From positions 64,001 through 128,000 of the forward strand of contig JAJEKV010000549.1 of assembly GCA_021234155.1 (NCBI GenBank): DNA of 64,000 nucleotides, in the 5' to 3' direction. Source of the DNA: Isoetes taiwanensis. Lineage: Eukaryota; Streptophyta; Lycopodiopsida; Isoetales; Isoetaceae. Below are positions 24,496 through 35,870 of the stretch, one piece after another. A program made the translations under genes and the position numbers. The number at the start of each line of letters is the position of its first letter. The stretch's first letter is position 1. The notes below the pieces were generated by a model, which made no database searches, was not told the DNA's origin, and saw only the letters and a list, made by a program, of their open reading frames with translations.

Positions 24496-25295
24496 TTTGT
24501 GGCATTCGATCCAAAAACCTGACCTAAAGTTCTAATCTGCCAATAAAAAATACATGAGCATGTGCCCCAGATCTAGACCTATCTAACAATATAATTAATG
24601 CAACAATTTGACTTACCTAGTGAGAGTAGTAGCGTGTCAAAGTAGAAGGGGTCAGGGCACCCTGTTGGTTATAGTGGTCACGAGTTGGACCATTTAGTTA
24701 GTGCTGCAGAGAACTCCAAGTTGGTGCACAAATGAGCTTTGATTGGAGAGATGAGGACAACACTTTAGTTTACCTTCCACAATGAAGTGGCCTTGGTTAT
24801 ACACCACTGTTTGCCCATAATAGCACATGTACATGCAAGCATCATCTACAAAAGCCATGAAATCCATCAGGGGGGACTAAAGGAATTGAACCTTCATGAC
24901 ATTTTCATGTCATTTCCATTGTCCCCCTGCAGCAAACCATGCACACTATTAGTATGGGAGAGCAAGGATTCAGAGACAAGTAGTCTCCACAATCCTGCCC
25001 TCCAAATTAAAAAGGTTGCAAATAGAAATAGGATGAAAATACTTACCTCCTCAAATGCAATGCAACTCCCCATTAGTGCAAAATCCCAACATCCAGAAAT
25101 CTGTGAGGTTTATATAAGTTACATGTCTATTAAAACAAGATAAGTTAACACAATAGCAACTTACATCATCCAAATTAACAACTTGCAACTTTCTGAATTG
25201 TCGAACAAGGCCAATTTGTTTCACGATGGTCGAGACATTGACGGAATGTTGCAACAACAAAATCCTCATTATACCATTTATATTGTACAAAAAGC

Positions 25296-25450
25296 AATGC
25301 ACATCCATGCATTGTAGTTAGTGCCATTACAAAATCTGCATATACAAAATCCAATGCTTATCCATGCATTGTAGTTAGTGGAAATATAGAACTGCATATA
25401 CAAAATTCAATGCAACTCCATGCATTGTAGTTAGTGGAAGTATAGAACTC
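25296..25450. repeat. Short tandem repeat inside the pogo element
   Basis: The motif CCATGCATTGTAGTTAGTG occurs three times at spacings of about 55 bp, with CTGCATATACAAAAT between. It lies downstream of the transposase stop and may belong to the element's 3' non-coding region. Confidence 0.8.
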
Positions 25451-25673
25451 GACCTACAAAGTTCTGCTGCAACATTGTGACTACTTGTTCATGCTAATGC
25501 TGATGGCTCATTGTAGAAGGCATTCAAAGGTCTACTCCTTATCCCACGTTCCTCCTCATCACTATCATCCACTTGCCCTTGGAGAGTACAAGCAACATTA
25601 TCCACATCCATGTCATGTGGCTGACTATCTATGAAACCTTCACTTGAAGGGTGAATAGAGTTCCTTTGGTCAT

Positions 25674-27861
25674 TCAAGAGAGCTCAACATTGCCCTCTTC
25701 ATGAACATCCTCCTCAAAGTGATCTTGCACTTCAACAAATTTGTTCCCTTCAATCATGGTAATGTCATCCTCAATTGGGATGAACCCTTTGCGCTTCAAA
25801 AGCCTAATTCTAATCTTTGCTCTTGCCTCCCTAACAGATAGAGACAATGGTTTAGGAGGGCCGAAGAGGTCATGGCTAGAATACTTGCACTTTCCCTCAT
25901 TAGTAAACAACATGGACCTCCATGTTGCTGACTGCAATTCATAATTAGTGTCAAACAATTTTTGAGCTTCTTTTTGCTGCCTTAGCCTCACCTTTTGTTG
26001 GCCCTTTGCATCAGCCTTTGCCTTAGCTTTAAGTGCATGCAACCTCTTCTTTTGCTGAATACACTCAAGCCTAAGTTTTTCTGCTTCCTCAGCCTTTCTC
26101 TTTTGCTCTAGCTTAGCAGCAAGGACATCGTCACTAGTCACAAGTAGCATTTGCTGCAAGGTCAAACCCAAAGCCCTAGAATTCTTCCTCCTCACGGGTA
26201 ACTTCACTGCTGCCCGACCATGAGCAGCAGATTGTTCCATTTGGATTGATGCTTGCTCATCATCAAGAGGGTCTTGATACCCTGCCAGATTGCATGTTAC
26301 AGCTGGGATAGGGATGTCTGGTGGCAACATTTCAGAATTTAAGGGGGCAATTGGGATAGGGTGGGGGTCAAGTGCCTCTTGCTCAACAAGATCCTCTTCC
26401 TCATCCCCAGAATCATTGCCACCTTTAGGGTCAGTAGCATTAGCCATCCTATTGGCAATTTCAGTGGGTTTAACTTTCATGAAGGTGAAAGGCCAGATTC
26501 CTGTCTTCTCAAATCCAGCCTTGATATTATCAGCTGTAATGGAGAGGGACAACGTCTTGGAGACCATACCAGCCATGTCAGCCCTGTTGGGATCCTTGGG
26601 AACCTCCTGGTCCATGTACTCCATCCGTGTCTTCCTAAATTGCTCTGCAACACCACAACAAGAGCATAATTAGCAACCATGACATAGTGTGAATACATGT
26701 GGCAGCAATCACACTTCATATGTCATACTCTTAAATGGACCAAAACAAGACACGTCCAAAGGTTGTAGTGCATGGCTAGTATGGGGAGGCAATTGTAGAA
26801 TATGCAAGCCAATTTCTCTTGCATGTTCAATCACATTCAAGTTGACATGTGAACCATGTCCATCACAAATAAGGAGATGTGGTCTAGTCTGGCTAACCCC
26901 ACCAGGGACCTTGTACTTGAAGTGGTCGATCCACTTGGCAAAGAGGGCATCGATTACCCAAGCACTCTTACAAATGCCATGGACACACGGCTCCACCCGA
27001 CAAAGAAGGCCCCAATCTTTCATAGTCTTACCCTTGAAAACATAGACACAAGGAATCTTACCACCGGATGCATTTATGCGGACTAGAGCGATGATCCATT
27101 GCCTACTTTTTTGGCACATTCTGATATACATCTTGCTGCCCTCTTCTTGCAAGAATTCTCACACCTTTTTTTTTCTCCAGCCATGATGCCAGTTTCATCA
27201 CAATTCAGATTCGTCGAGGGGGTCAATTGTAGCTCTTCAAGAATGGTTCTTAGGTTGGTATAAAAGGCAAGCGGGTTATCCGTGTTCAACGCCCTCACTC
27301 TTTGTATGTCCAATGTCTCGGGGCTCCTCAAAGTCACACTCGGGTGCCTCCTTTTGAAGGCTCTCCACCATGATCTTCCGGGTATGCCATCCTTCCAAAG
27401 GGTTGTTCTACTGCAAAGCAACCTCACTTGCCTTCTTCTGAGGAGGCAATCAATGGTTACCCCTCTTCCCTCATTTGCTCGAGAATGAACCCAAGCCACA
27501 AGTTCATTCTCCTCTTCTTCGAGAAGACATTTAGGCCTAGGTCCAAGTTTATTTCTCGCTTCTACCATCTGACCGGGTTCCTCAAGGTACTAGCGGGGAA
27601 TACCAAAGTGTCTGGCAAAGAACCTCTAATGCTCATGCTTCCATCATCAAATGCATCTTGAGCACTCTCCATATCATCCATTGACCACTTTGCCCCTCTT
27701 TTGGCATCTTATCCTCTTGTTGCCAAGCAGTTGGGATTTTGTGCGACCTCTCGGTCAAGTTCTAGCATAACAGGTTCACTCACTATCCTCCTCTTCTTAC
27801 TCTTAGAAGGAGGAGCGGACTCCTCCCCCTGCCTACAACTTCGGCCTCTTCTTAATTCCAT
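25674..27861 (-). pseudogene. Pogo/Tigger-type transposase, broken
   Basis: The frame starts at the ATG at 27859-27861 with a basic stretch (KSKKRRIV) that could be a nuclear signal. A psq-type helix-turn-helix follows (WSMDDMESAQDAFDDGSMS), then a Tc5/CENP-B-type part (WWRAFKRRHPSVTLRSPE), then the DDE_1 core. Catalytic aspartates are in NCDETGI, LICDGHGSH and QPLDVSCFG; the last two are separated by 35 residues. After a 72-bp intron (26643-26714, spliced QF frame restored) come FEKTGIWPF and a long lysine-rich coiled-coil-like tail to 25674. Lesions: an in-frame TAA at 27709-27711, frame breaks in the helix-turn-helix near 27600-27640, and two single-base shifts in homopolymer runs near 27168-27175 and 27108-27113. 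Between these two runs the family motif VRILARRGQQDVY is in a third frame. Sequencing error in the homopolymers is possible, but the stop and the others suggest real decay. Confidence 0.85.
26643..26714 (-). other. Intron in the transposase
   Basis: On the minus strand a GT donor at 26714-26713 (GAA/GTGTGATT) and an AG acceptor before CAATTTAGG join YE to QFRKTRMEYMD in the expected frame. Without splicing the frame stops shortly after FKSMTYEV. The 72-bp length is near the lower limit for plant introns. Confidence 0.7.
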
Positions 27862-28465
27862 GAAGAATGAGAGAATGCAATGGTGCGGAATGCAATAACA
27901 GACAAGAAATAGACAAGAAATAGAAGAACGGACAAAAGTACAAACAAGGACTAAGACATGAAGAACACATTTAAATAGAAAGAGTGAGTAAGATAAGGAG
28001 GCAACGTGATATCCGAATTCCAAGACCACGAATACAAGTTCAAATCTCCCTCTAAAAAGCTTGCATGCAAATCTGAAACACAAATCTCACGGTGGTAGAG
28101 GTGTCGGATCGGTGATCCGGAGCATGTGAGGGGCGGATTGAATCTAAGGATGAAGTGCATGCAAGAATTGAGGCGCCAAATGGTAGAAATAAAGGCCAAA
28201 GCTTTTCCCTGCTCGAAATCTCTTGCATGCGAGGGAGCCATCAAGGAGCCACATGCATTTAAAAAGGGATTAGGGCGCACCATTATAAAGCAAACATGGA
28301 AGCCCGACCACATACACCGCTAGGATCTTCAATTTGCCCCGTGCACCATCTTCCAAAAATAGGGGTCTAACTCCGGTCATGCATCGCCATTTGGTCCCTC
28401 CACGAACCCTAAAATAAACCCCCCGACCCATCCGAAGTTAATTTGAGCTGCGCCAAAACCGGCCC

Positions 28466-28491
28466 GTGAACCAATACTGGGCACCCCACCT
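28466..28491 (-). repeat. Terminal inverted repeat, right end
   Basis: This is the reverse complement of the left end over 26 bases with two mismatches, followed by the TA duplication at 28492-28493. It defines the outer edge of the transposon next to the host sequence that continues TTACATTCG. Confidence 0.95.
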
Positions 28492-28893
28492 TAGTTACAT
28501 TCGTGGGCTTGTACTCTATATGCATTTTGTAACATGCCTAGAATTAACGGCTGTGATCAACTAGATCGCATCATAAGGCATGACATCCAACGGCTAGAAG
28601 TATGTTATTATAGCGGGGCATCCATTTTCCATCCACCATCTTGCAAGGCTGTATCGTCTCCAAAATTGATCGTCGCCATAGCCGAACCTGCCTTGTTCTG
28701 CTCACTTATTCAGATCTTGTGCGATGCAAGCAGATTTGGCTCCTTGTTCTGCTCTCTTGTTCATCTAATGAGGTTTGCTGTTGATATTTCAAGATTCTTG
28801 GTCTTGGATGCCTTTTGTTGTTTGTATGTATTTTGCTGTTTATGTTCAAATTTCTTGTAGCCTTAATGTGTCCTTGCCGTTAAATTTATGCAG

Positions 28894-29877
28894 GTCGGGT
28901 CTATGAATCCACAAGTTTTGCGATCAACTGTACTCGAAATAGAGTCAATCATAGGGCTTTCAGACAAATTTGCTGCTTCTGCGTCTGGTAGTGGTTGCAG
29001 AGGTGCAGTTGGCCAAGATCTGGCAGCATCTACAAAGTTAACGCTCCAGGTCAGGGATTTAGTCTTTCTAGATACTAACTCTGTTAAGAATTCTAAGAAA
29101 AGACATTTAGATTCCATTGCTTTACATGTAATATCATCAAATGGCAACGTAGTGAATAGCCTCCATGATGGAAACGATTTTGATTCAAAATTCTGGCATT
29201 AAGGTTTAAACAGCATGGACTTAAGGTAAATGGATATTTGGTTGCATGAAATCGAATGTTCACAAATTTTTTAACAATGTGAATAACTTTGAAATTGTAG
29301 GTTAGCCCTGGTTTGCAAGATAAGATGAGAAACATAAATGATAGTCTTATTGATACGATTGTGGATATTAGTGAAGACGGTACTGAAGATGCAGGTGCAG
29401 AAAAGAAGGTGTTGTAATAACATTGAGTTAGTGGCATTGAGATAAATAGCAGTGCTTTATGTCAGAATGCAGAACCTTTCTATTTGGTGAGTCTTGTTAC
29501 CCAACTTTGGTTCTTATTCAAGAAACAACTCTTCATACTCCTTTTGGTGTCAGGCTCTAGTATCAGCATTGAAGGTGCTTATTCCTCCAGGGTACCCAGA
29601 TTGCTCTCCAGTGGTTTTTTCTGATGATGCATATCCCAATTACAAGTAAGTTTGTGCATCTTGCTCTAATTCCTTGTAATAATACTAACAGCTATTAATG
29701 CAACCATCTAATATCATATGCTGCTAGAGAACAGTTTAGAGCGAAGGCATGTGATTTACCATTGCCAGTATCTTTGACTGCAATTGCTAGAACATGGGAT
29801 GCCTGTGCTTGCAAGGCTATCAGAAGCTATTGCTGCAAATAGAGGAAGTTCAGTTAAGTCCCGTATTGGTGTCTGAG
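28894..29877 (+). pseudogene. MED15-like C-terminal gene fragment
   Basis: After a TATGCAG acceptor (28891-28893) the frame reads LRSTVLEIESIIGLSD to KKRHLDSIALHVIS. Later pieces read QDKMRNINDSLIDTIVDIS (from 29301), LKVLIPPGYPDCSPVVF (exon about 29555-29646) and SLTAIARTWDACA (about 29729 on). The order and the PPGYPDCSP and ARTWDAC motifs fit the C-terminal region of plant Mediator subunit 15, a transcription coactivator in the nucleus. There is a frame break near 29190 after DFDS, a stop at 29416 and another frame break in the last exon before a TGA at about 29877. No N-terminal KIX domain or Q-rich region is present in the window. I regard it as a truncated duplicated fragment; the family call is from motif memory. 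Confidence 0.55.
29122..29690 (+). repeat. Inverted duplication, left arm (569 bp)
   Basis: This segment is repeated in reverse complement at 30451-31017 with few differences. Edges are TTACATGTAATATC on the left and TAATACTAAC on the right. It covers parts of three MED15-like exons and their introns. The intervening 760 bp hold the last exon-like piece and A-rich DNA. Confidence 0.95.
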
Positions 29878-30450
29878 AGTCATGCGTTTCAGAACAATTG
29901 GACAAGTTTTGACTATTCTCTTTTGCTTAATGATAATCACATCAGGTGAAGGGGCAACAACTTTGTTCATTTTAGATTCGTGGTAATTGCAGATCAAAAG
30001 AGGTAGAAGAAAACCAGATAGGGAAAAATGGAAGGCAACAAATGAATGATAAAAGAGAAAATAGATGAAGGAAGAAAAAATGAACAGAGAACCACTTATA
30101 TGGATGACCTAAAACCCAAAACAATTCATTCTGCAAAGCAAAAACTGAAAAAATAAGAAAAAGCTCACATTTTATGCTTGAACTTGCAAGCAGCCACTCG
30201 AACCATCATCAAATGGACAAGCAGTTAGAACAACCGAGGATGGAGGAAGAAATCAATGGCCATAATAATGCAGCCATTTCATCAATCTTGAAAAGGGAAG
30301 GATGTATTTGGTTCCAACTCAAAGTTCCACCAAATAAAACTGAAATTTTGAAGTTTTTTCCATCAAATATGCCCAAGAAACTGAGGCCATAAATCATGGA
30401 GCCATGGCTGAAGCCATAGAAAAAATCAGTAGCAAGCAAGAAAGATACGG

Positions 30451-31017
30451 TTAGTATTATTACAAGGAATTAAAGCGAGATGCACAAACTTACTTGTAAT
30501 TGGGATATGCATCATCAGGTAGAACCACTGGAGAGCAATCTGGGCACCCTGGAGGAATAAGCACCTTCAATGGTGATACTACAGCCTGACATCAAAAGGA
30601 TTATAAAGAGTTGTTTCTTAAATAAGAACCAAAGTTGGGTAACGAGACTCACCAAATAGAAAGGTTCTGCATTCTGACATAAAGCACTGCTATTTATCTC
30701 AATGCCACTAACTCAATGTTATTACAACACCTTCTTTTCTGCACCTGCATCTTCAGTACCGTCTTCACTAATATCCACAATCGTATCAATAAGACTATCA
30801 TTTATGTTTCTCATCTTATCTTGCAAACCAGGGCTAACCTACAATTTCAAAGTTATTCACATTGTTAAAAAATTTGTGAACATTCGATTTCATGCAACCA
30901 AATATCCATTTACCTTAAGTCCATGCTGTTTAAACCTTAATGCCAGAATTTTGAATCAAAATCGTTTCCATCATGGAGGCTATTCACTACGTTGCCATTT
31001 GATGATATTACATGTAA
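30451..31017 (-). pseudogene. Inverted copy of the MED15-like fragment
   Basis: Reverse complement of 29122-29690, with the same exon pieces (IPPGYP, SPVV) and the same frame break and stop after IDTIVDIS. So the lesion predates the duplication. The variants I noticed are scattered substitutions, for instance GGGTGCCC for GGGTACCC in the PPGYPDCSP exon. Confidence 0.9.
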
Positions 31018-34000
31018 TTTGAAAGAGCTGTGAAGATAAGAGAGGGAACTAGGAATAGAGCAGGCTTGGGGTGAGATGAAGGAAGAGAAGGAAGTTATGG
31101 AGGAAAGAAACTATGAGGGAAGCTAGAGTTGGTAGGGACAGACCATGATGGATTTTGTTAGTTGGTATATTTTATGCTCATTGAAAGCGTTAAAGGGCGT
31201 GGAATGGGCATAGGTCGCAAGTTATGTGACCCACTACTTGTCCTTCCTAAAGGATGTGATAACATACATAACTTGTGCAATTATGTGTATCTCATTCCTT
31301 ATATCTTTCACAAAGAGTGTACTAACCAGACCTTGGTTCTAGGATCTGAGTGGAATAATGCATATATTTGCTCTGAGTTGATTATAGTTTTTGCAGTTGT
31401 GTTGAACTGGCTATAGATCTATGCATTTGTGTGAGTTTATGCTTTGTAGCTGGGTAAATGGGAGTAAATGAATGCATCTAACTCAGAATTTATGTTTCCT
31501 TAATATTATGGCTATTGAAGCTTGGTTTGCAGCAGTGAATGGATTGTATTATGACCATCAGCTGATGTCATGTTCTGTATGCACTGTGATTCATGCTACA
31601 ATGACTTGTGAATCGTTCTGGCATATATGCTATGGTCAATGCCAGCCTAGAACAGCTAAATACGTTTCAAAAGGAGCCTATGCAAGGCGTTTACATGCAT
31701 GGCTGCTGCAATCAGTAGTAGCATTAGCATTAGCATTGTTAATCAACTGCTGCAATCGATAGTAGGAGCAGCAATTGGATTGCTAATCAATAACTGAATA
31801 AATATTGTTTGATCCTAGATGGTGGGTCTTCTTTACTTTGTACCTTCTTAATTGTGAATCACTCAATCTATTGTTAAACTGCCAAGGCTCAAATTTTTGT
31901 CGCAGAGATTTGGTACAATCAACAACTTGCATGAGCATCATCACCATGAGGTGTATTTAACATGCAATGGAAGATGAATCTTAGAGATGACTTTGACACG
32001 AATAAAATTCAAATTGAATACAGTAGTTGTTCTTCGCAAATATGCTTATGTAAATAAGTTTCTTGCCCTCTTAAATGTTGCTGAAGCACAATTTAACATA
32101 GTACGGGATTAGAATTTGTGGCATTGATGCATGCTATAATTCTCATATGCCTAAGAAACGAATACTATCTGCTGCCTGTCTATGTATTTGACTCCGTTGT
32201 TTGCTACTAGCACTGTTTATAAACCATTTGCATACCATTTTCAGGTCCGATTTTCCAAATAATATATGAAACCTCAGCTGATTGGTTGAAGAAACAGCCA
32301 TGGAAGTGTAAATAAACTGAGGAAATGAATCTCCTGAGGTAATTCCTATGTTTTCAAGTAGATATGGTTACGAATTGTTACTTATCATATCAAATTCAGC
32401 ACCACAGTGCCTTAAATTGGGCTCATAAGTGTCATCCATTCATCATGAGTTATGATGTGTAATTTTCGCAGATGCCTTAGTGAAAAATACCAGGAAATAC
32501 CAGGAAAGAAAGAAATACCAGCAAATGCAAATATCAATGCATGTGCCTGTTTCAGTGCCTGCGTCAGTGCCCATGGTTAACCCTCATCAGCTACAGCTCC
32601 ATTGCTTGCACATGATCCATTTGACTATGAAGAAATAGGAAGAGGTTAGTCTTAATTACCCTACTTTCCAAACTTTGTGTATTTGTTTCAATAAACAGGG
32701 CCCCCTTTTCTTTTTGAGGATCGTTCTCTAGATTAGTCTTGAATTTTACTTTATATTGTAGGCTATCATCTCATAACTTGGTTACTTATTGATATGTAAA
32801 TTTGACTCCCTTTTGGATTTGCAGAGGATAATGCTGCTCAATTAAACGATGCATACAACTTTCTTGGTAAGAACACATGATGACATCGTTTATAGTACTT
32901 TTACCGAAGGCAATACAACAAGATTAACTTTGTCTTGTTTGTCATCATCATACATGCATGGCATACCTTGCAAGTTTGTGCCTTCCATTCTTATTTGAAA
33001 AACTGTTCCTACAGTGAAATTTTTAACTAATCTATGGCCTTGCAGCATGATCACAATCATGTCCTATATTGGATTATTATAATTGTCAGGGATGTTTTTT
33101 GTGCACAATTTTTTGTGGAGGTGACTTCTTATTTGAAACACTCTGGTAGCTTCCCCTTTTATATATAAACTAATAACTTGCATGTGTGGAATGCAGGTTG
33201 CGGGCATCGTTAAATTCATTATCTGGAGTTTAAGTGAAGAAGATGCATTTGAGTCATCAAAAAAATTCTACCTGTTGTGAATGCAGTCTTAATGAAGTTT
33301 TCTCAGCTTTTCGGTAAAGATTCTTGGGTGATCTTGAAGGTAATACCATTTGAATTTGCCCTGTCTTTAATGCTTTACAAATTCCTTTCAATTGGATAGA
33401 TGTGTAATTGTTAGATGTGTAAAGGCTAAATGTTCTTCAACAGGATGTTGCAGTGCTTTGGCTTCTTGCTCAAGCTGGATATTGGATGTCATCTAGCAAC
33501 CTTGTATAGTTTGGTATGCGAATATTTAGACCACCCTATATTCCTGAGGCATTCAGTAAATTTTGAAAATGGTACTGATATTATAATGCAGCATACTTTG
33601 GTGCTTTTGTTATACCAAAATGCTATCTTTGCTACTCAAGGCAACTTAACGAACATGGTATATACATCCACTTCTTACTTAAATCCCAGATACAGATAGC
33701 ATTACTCAACCGAACCATTACACTGATTTTCTATTTGCAGGTCAAGGAATCCTCAGCCACGTTTTAACAGTATGGGATAGCTGTTCTCACAAAAAAGCTG
33801 CTCTTGTTGCAGCTTTTCTTGTAGTTTGGAACCTGTCTAGCCTATCTGCACGTCTTTGGTTTGATATGAAGAATGTTCTTGTTTCAATCTTATATCTGAT
33901 GTATAATCTTTATTTCTGGTTGTCCAGGTTTTATTCTGATTGTTGCCATGCGCCACTACCAACAGACTTTGAGTTTGATGAAGGGCAGCAGTTTGCTAGG

Positions 34001-34920
34001 TTCTTGCATAGGTGAAGTCTGGAATTTATGAATGCTTGCTAAGATACAACAGCAATGCTTGGTTCGCATGAAGTCTGAAATCTAACTCAGTGTTTTGAAG
34101 CTGTCTCCTATGGCGTTTCAAATGTTATAGCGGCAAGTCATTCAAACAGACCATCTCCTAGTCTTAATCACCCAATTACCATTGCATTTTAAAATGCTAC
34201 TAGTAAATGTGTGCCCGGCGTTACCGGGCTAATGTCCTGGAATGTGTTTTTACTCGGCAATGTCCACATATGCTACTTCGACAACACTGCTTGTGTGATA
34301 TTGGCGAGAATGGATATTATTTGCTTTTGTAATTATTTTTGTTATTGAAATTGTCTAATCACAATATTATCAGTGTATTAACTTTGCGTTCATGGATTTC
34401 AATAGAGAAAACAATGCTTTATAAGGAATGTAGGAGATAGTTAAATCTACCTTTGACGGCAAAAAATCTGGAAAGACAAATCCAAAATTGATGTTGAAAA
34501 TGTCACTCTTAGAAGTAGTTAAGTACATCAATAAGAAATAAGTACAAAAATATATAAAACAAAAAATCTTGTCCTGGCTCATTGTTAGTTCACGATGGAA
34601 CTCTAAATATACATCTCCACATGGCTCACATCACCACCAAGTGCCTAATGTTGTACTTCGTCAAATACCTTTTTAGGCCTGCCAAACGAGACATCCATAC
34701 TTTATTTTTTATTTTTCTTTTGGATTCTCGTGTTTTAAATGAAAGTAGTAATTGTTTCTTAGCTAATCCATTGTATCTTTAGCTATGCACATCAATTTGT
34801 CCTCCTTTCTTAAAAACTAGTCATTTTTTTACTTGGAGAGCGTTGGCGAGAAAGCTCACAATGTTGGTGTTATCATGAGGTGCTTTCTTCGCTCATAAAC
34901 ATTAGTAAGAAACTTATCTA
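31018..34920. other. Intergenic DNA with possible exon remnants
   Basis: No intact gene. Some short pieces next to splice-like sites look exon-like on the plus strand, for example LLAHDPFDYEEIGR (about 32598), EDNAAQLNDAYNFLG (about 32824), DVAVLWLLAQAGYW (about 33440) and DCCHAPLPTDFEFDEGQQFA (about 33940). I cannot name the protein. They may be one decayed host gene in sense with the CCA enzyme relic downstream. Confidence 0.3.
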
Positions 34921-34923
34921 TCA

Positions 34924-35870
34924 GCAATCTGGAGCAGTCCAAACATCTGGAGACTGCCAGGATGCGTGTCTGTGGAGTGGAGATAGATTTTGTGAACCTC
35001 CATTCCGAGACATATGCTGATCATAGTCGCATCCCATCCATGGTAAATCTATTGTTACCCTTTTTGTGTCTCTCAATTGTTTATAACCTTCTGTTGGAAA
35101 TTGTGCTTTTGTTTTATAGTTTGCATCTATGGTTTACTGATATTCCTTTTTGTTCAACTATATATTGCAGGAGTTTGACTGCAGAAGAAGATGCATTTCG
35201 GAGGGACTTGACTATTAACAGGTACCCCCCCCCGTCCTGCTAATTAGAGAATAATGGTTTCATATGCATGAAGTTAATTGTTGCCTTTGCATACTTTATT
35301 TGTCTATTGTAGCATATCAAACCTGATACGGTTTTCTCATTATGTACTAGAGGGGGAGGAAAAAACAAAAGTAGAAAGGCCATGCTACACAACTAGGCTG
35401 TAAAGTAGTAAAGAAACTGATGGGAACTCTTTGGAAATAAACGCATGATTCCCAAGATGCAAACAAACTGATCATGTTAAAGAAGAAAGATGGTAATGGA
35501 CTTCCAAAATTTGCAACTCTATGCAGTCCTTACTAATGCATGTTCAGTCCACTTTAGTTTAATCGGGAAGATGCATTGTCTCTTCCATTCTATTGTGCAT
35601 CGAGGATGATGTTCTACTTAATCATTTTCAAAGATGTTTTGCAGTCTCTTCTATAATATCAACACTAATTCTGTGGAGGCTTACACAAAAAGAAGTAGGC
35701 ACTTACACCATTTAGTTTGCTTCTACGTCATCCACTGTTTTTTCATCTGTCATTGTAGCAGGTCTATCAGACTTGAAGGCAGGGGTTATATCTACCTCGT
35801 TACCTCCAGAACAAACATTCCTATATGACCCTTTATGAGTTATTTGTGCAGTTCGATTTGGTACCTTCTA
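34924..35870 (+). pseudogene. CCA tRNA nucleotidyltransferase pseudogene fragment
   Basis: Four exon pieces match the plant CCA-adding enzyme, which completes tRNA 3' ends: 34924-35042 (LEQSKHLETARMRVCG, then EIDFVNLHSETYADHSRIP), 35171-35221 (AEEDAFRRDLTIN), 35645 to about 35694 (LFYNINTNSVEAYT) and about 35759-35870 (GLSDLKAGVISTSLPP, then TFLYDP, then VRFGT). Splice sites GT/AG are present at the first three junctions. The second exon lacks two bases in the expected EFGTAEED motif, shifting the frame, and a TGA replaces the expected Arg codon after YDPL. The N-terminal catalytic exon with GGxxRD and the C-terminal part are not seen. It is a segmentally duplicated, non-processed relic. Confidence 0.8.

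Larger units (their letters stand above)
24470..28491 (-). mobile_element. Complete pogo/Tigger-type DNA transposon, 4022 bp
   Basis: The element is bounded by inverted ends starting AGGTGGGGTGCCCAGT and is flanked by TA on both sides (24468-24469 and 28492-28493), the target duplication of the Tc1/mariner superfamily. Inside, on the minus strand, is a single transposase with an N-terminal helix-turn-helix region, a Tc5/CENP-B-like DNA-binding part and a DDE_1 catalytic core with DD35D spacing. About 1.2 kb of non-coding DNA follows the transposase and about 0.6 kb precedes it. The ends are almost perfect, so insertion was relatively recent, but the transposase frame is broken. Known pogo-like elements occur in plants, fungi and animals; this subfamily is not one I can name. 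Confidence 0.92.
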
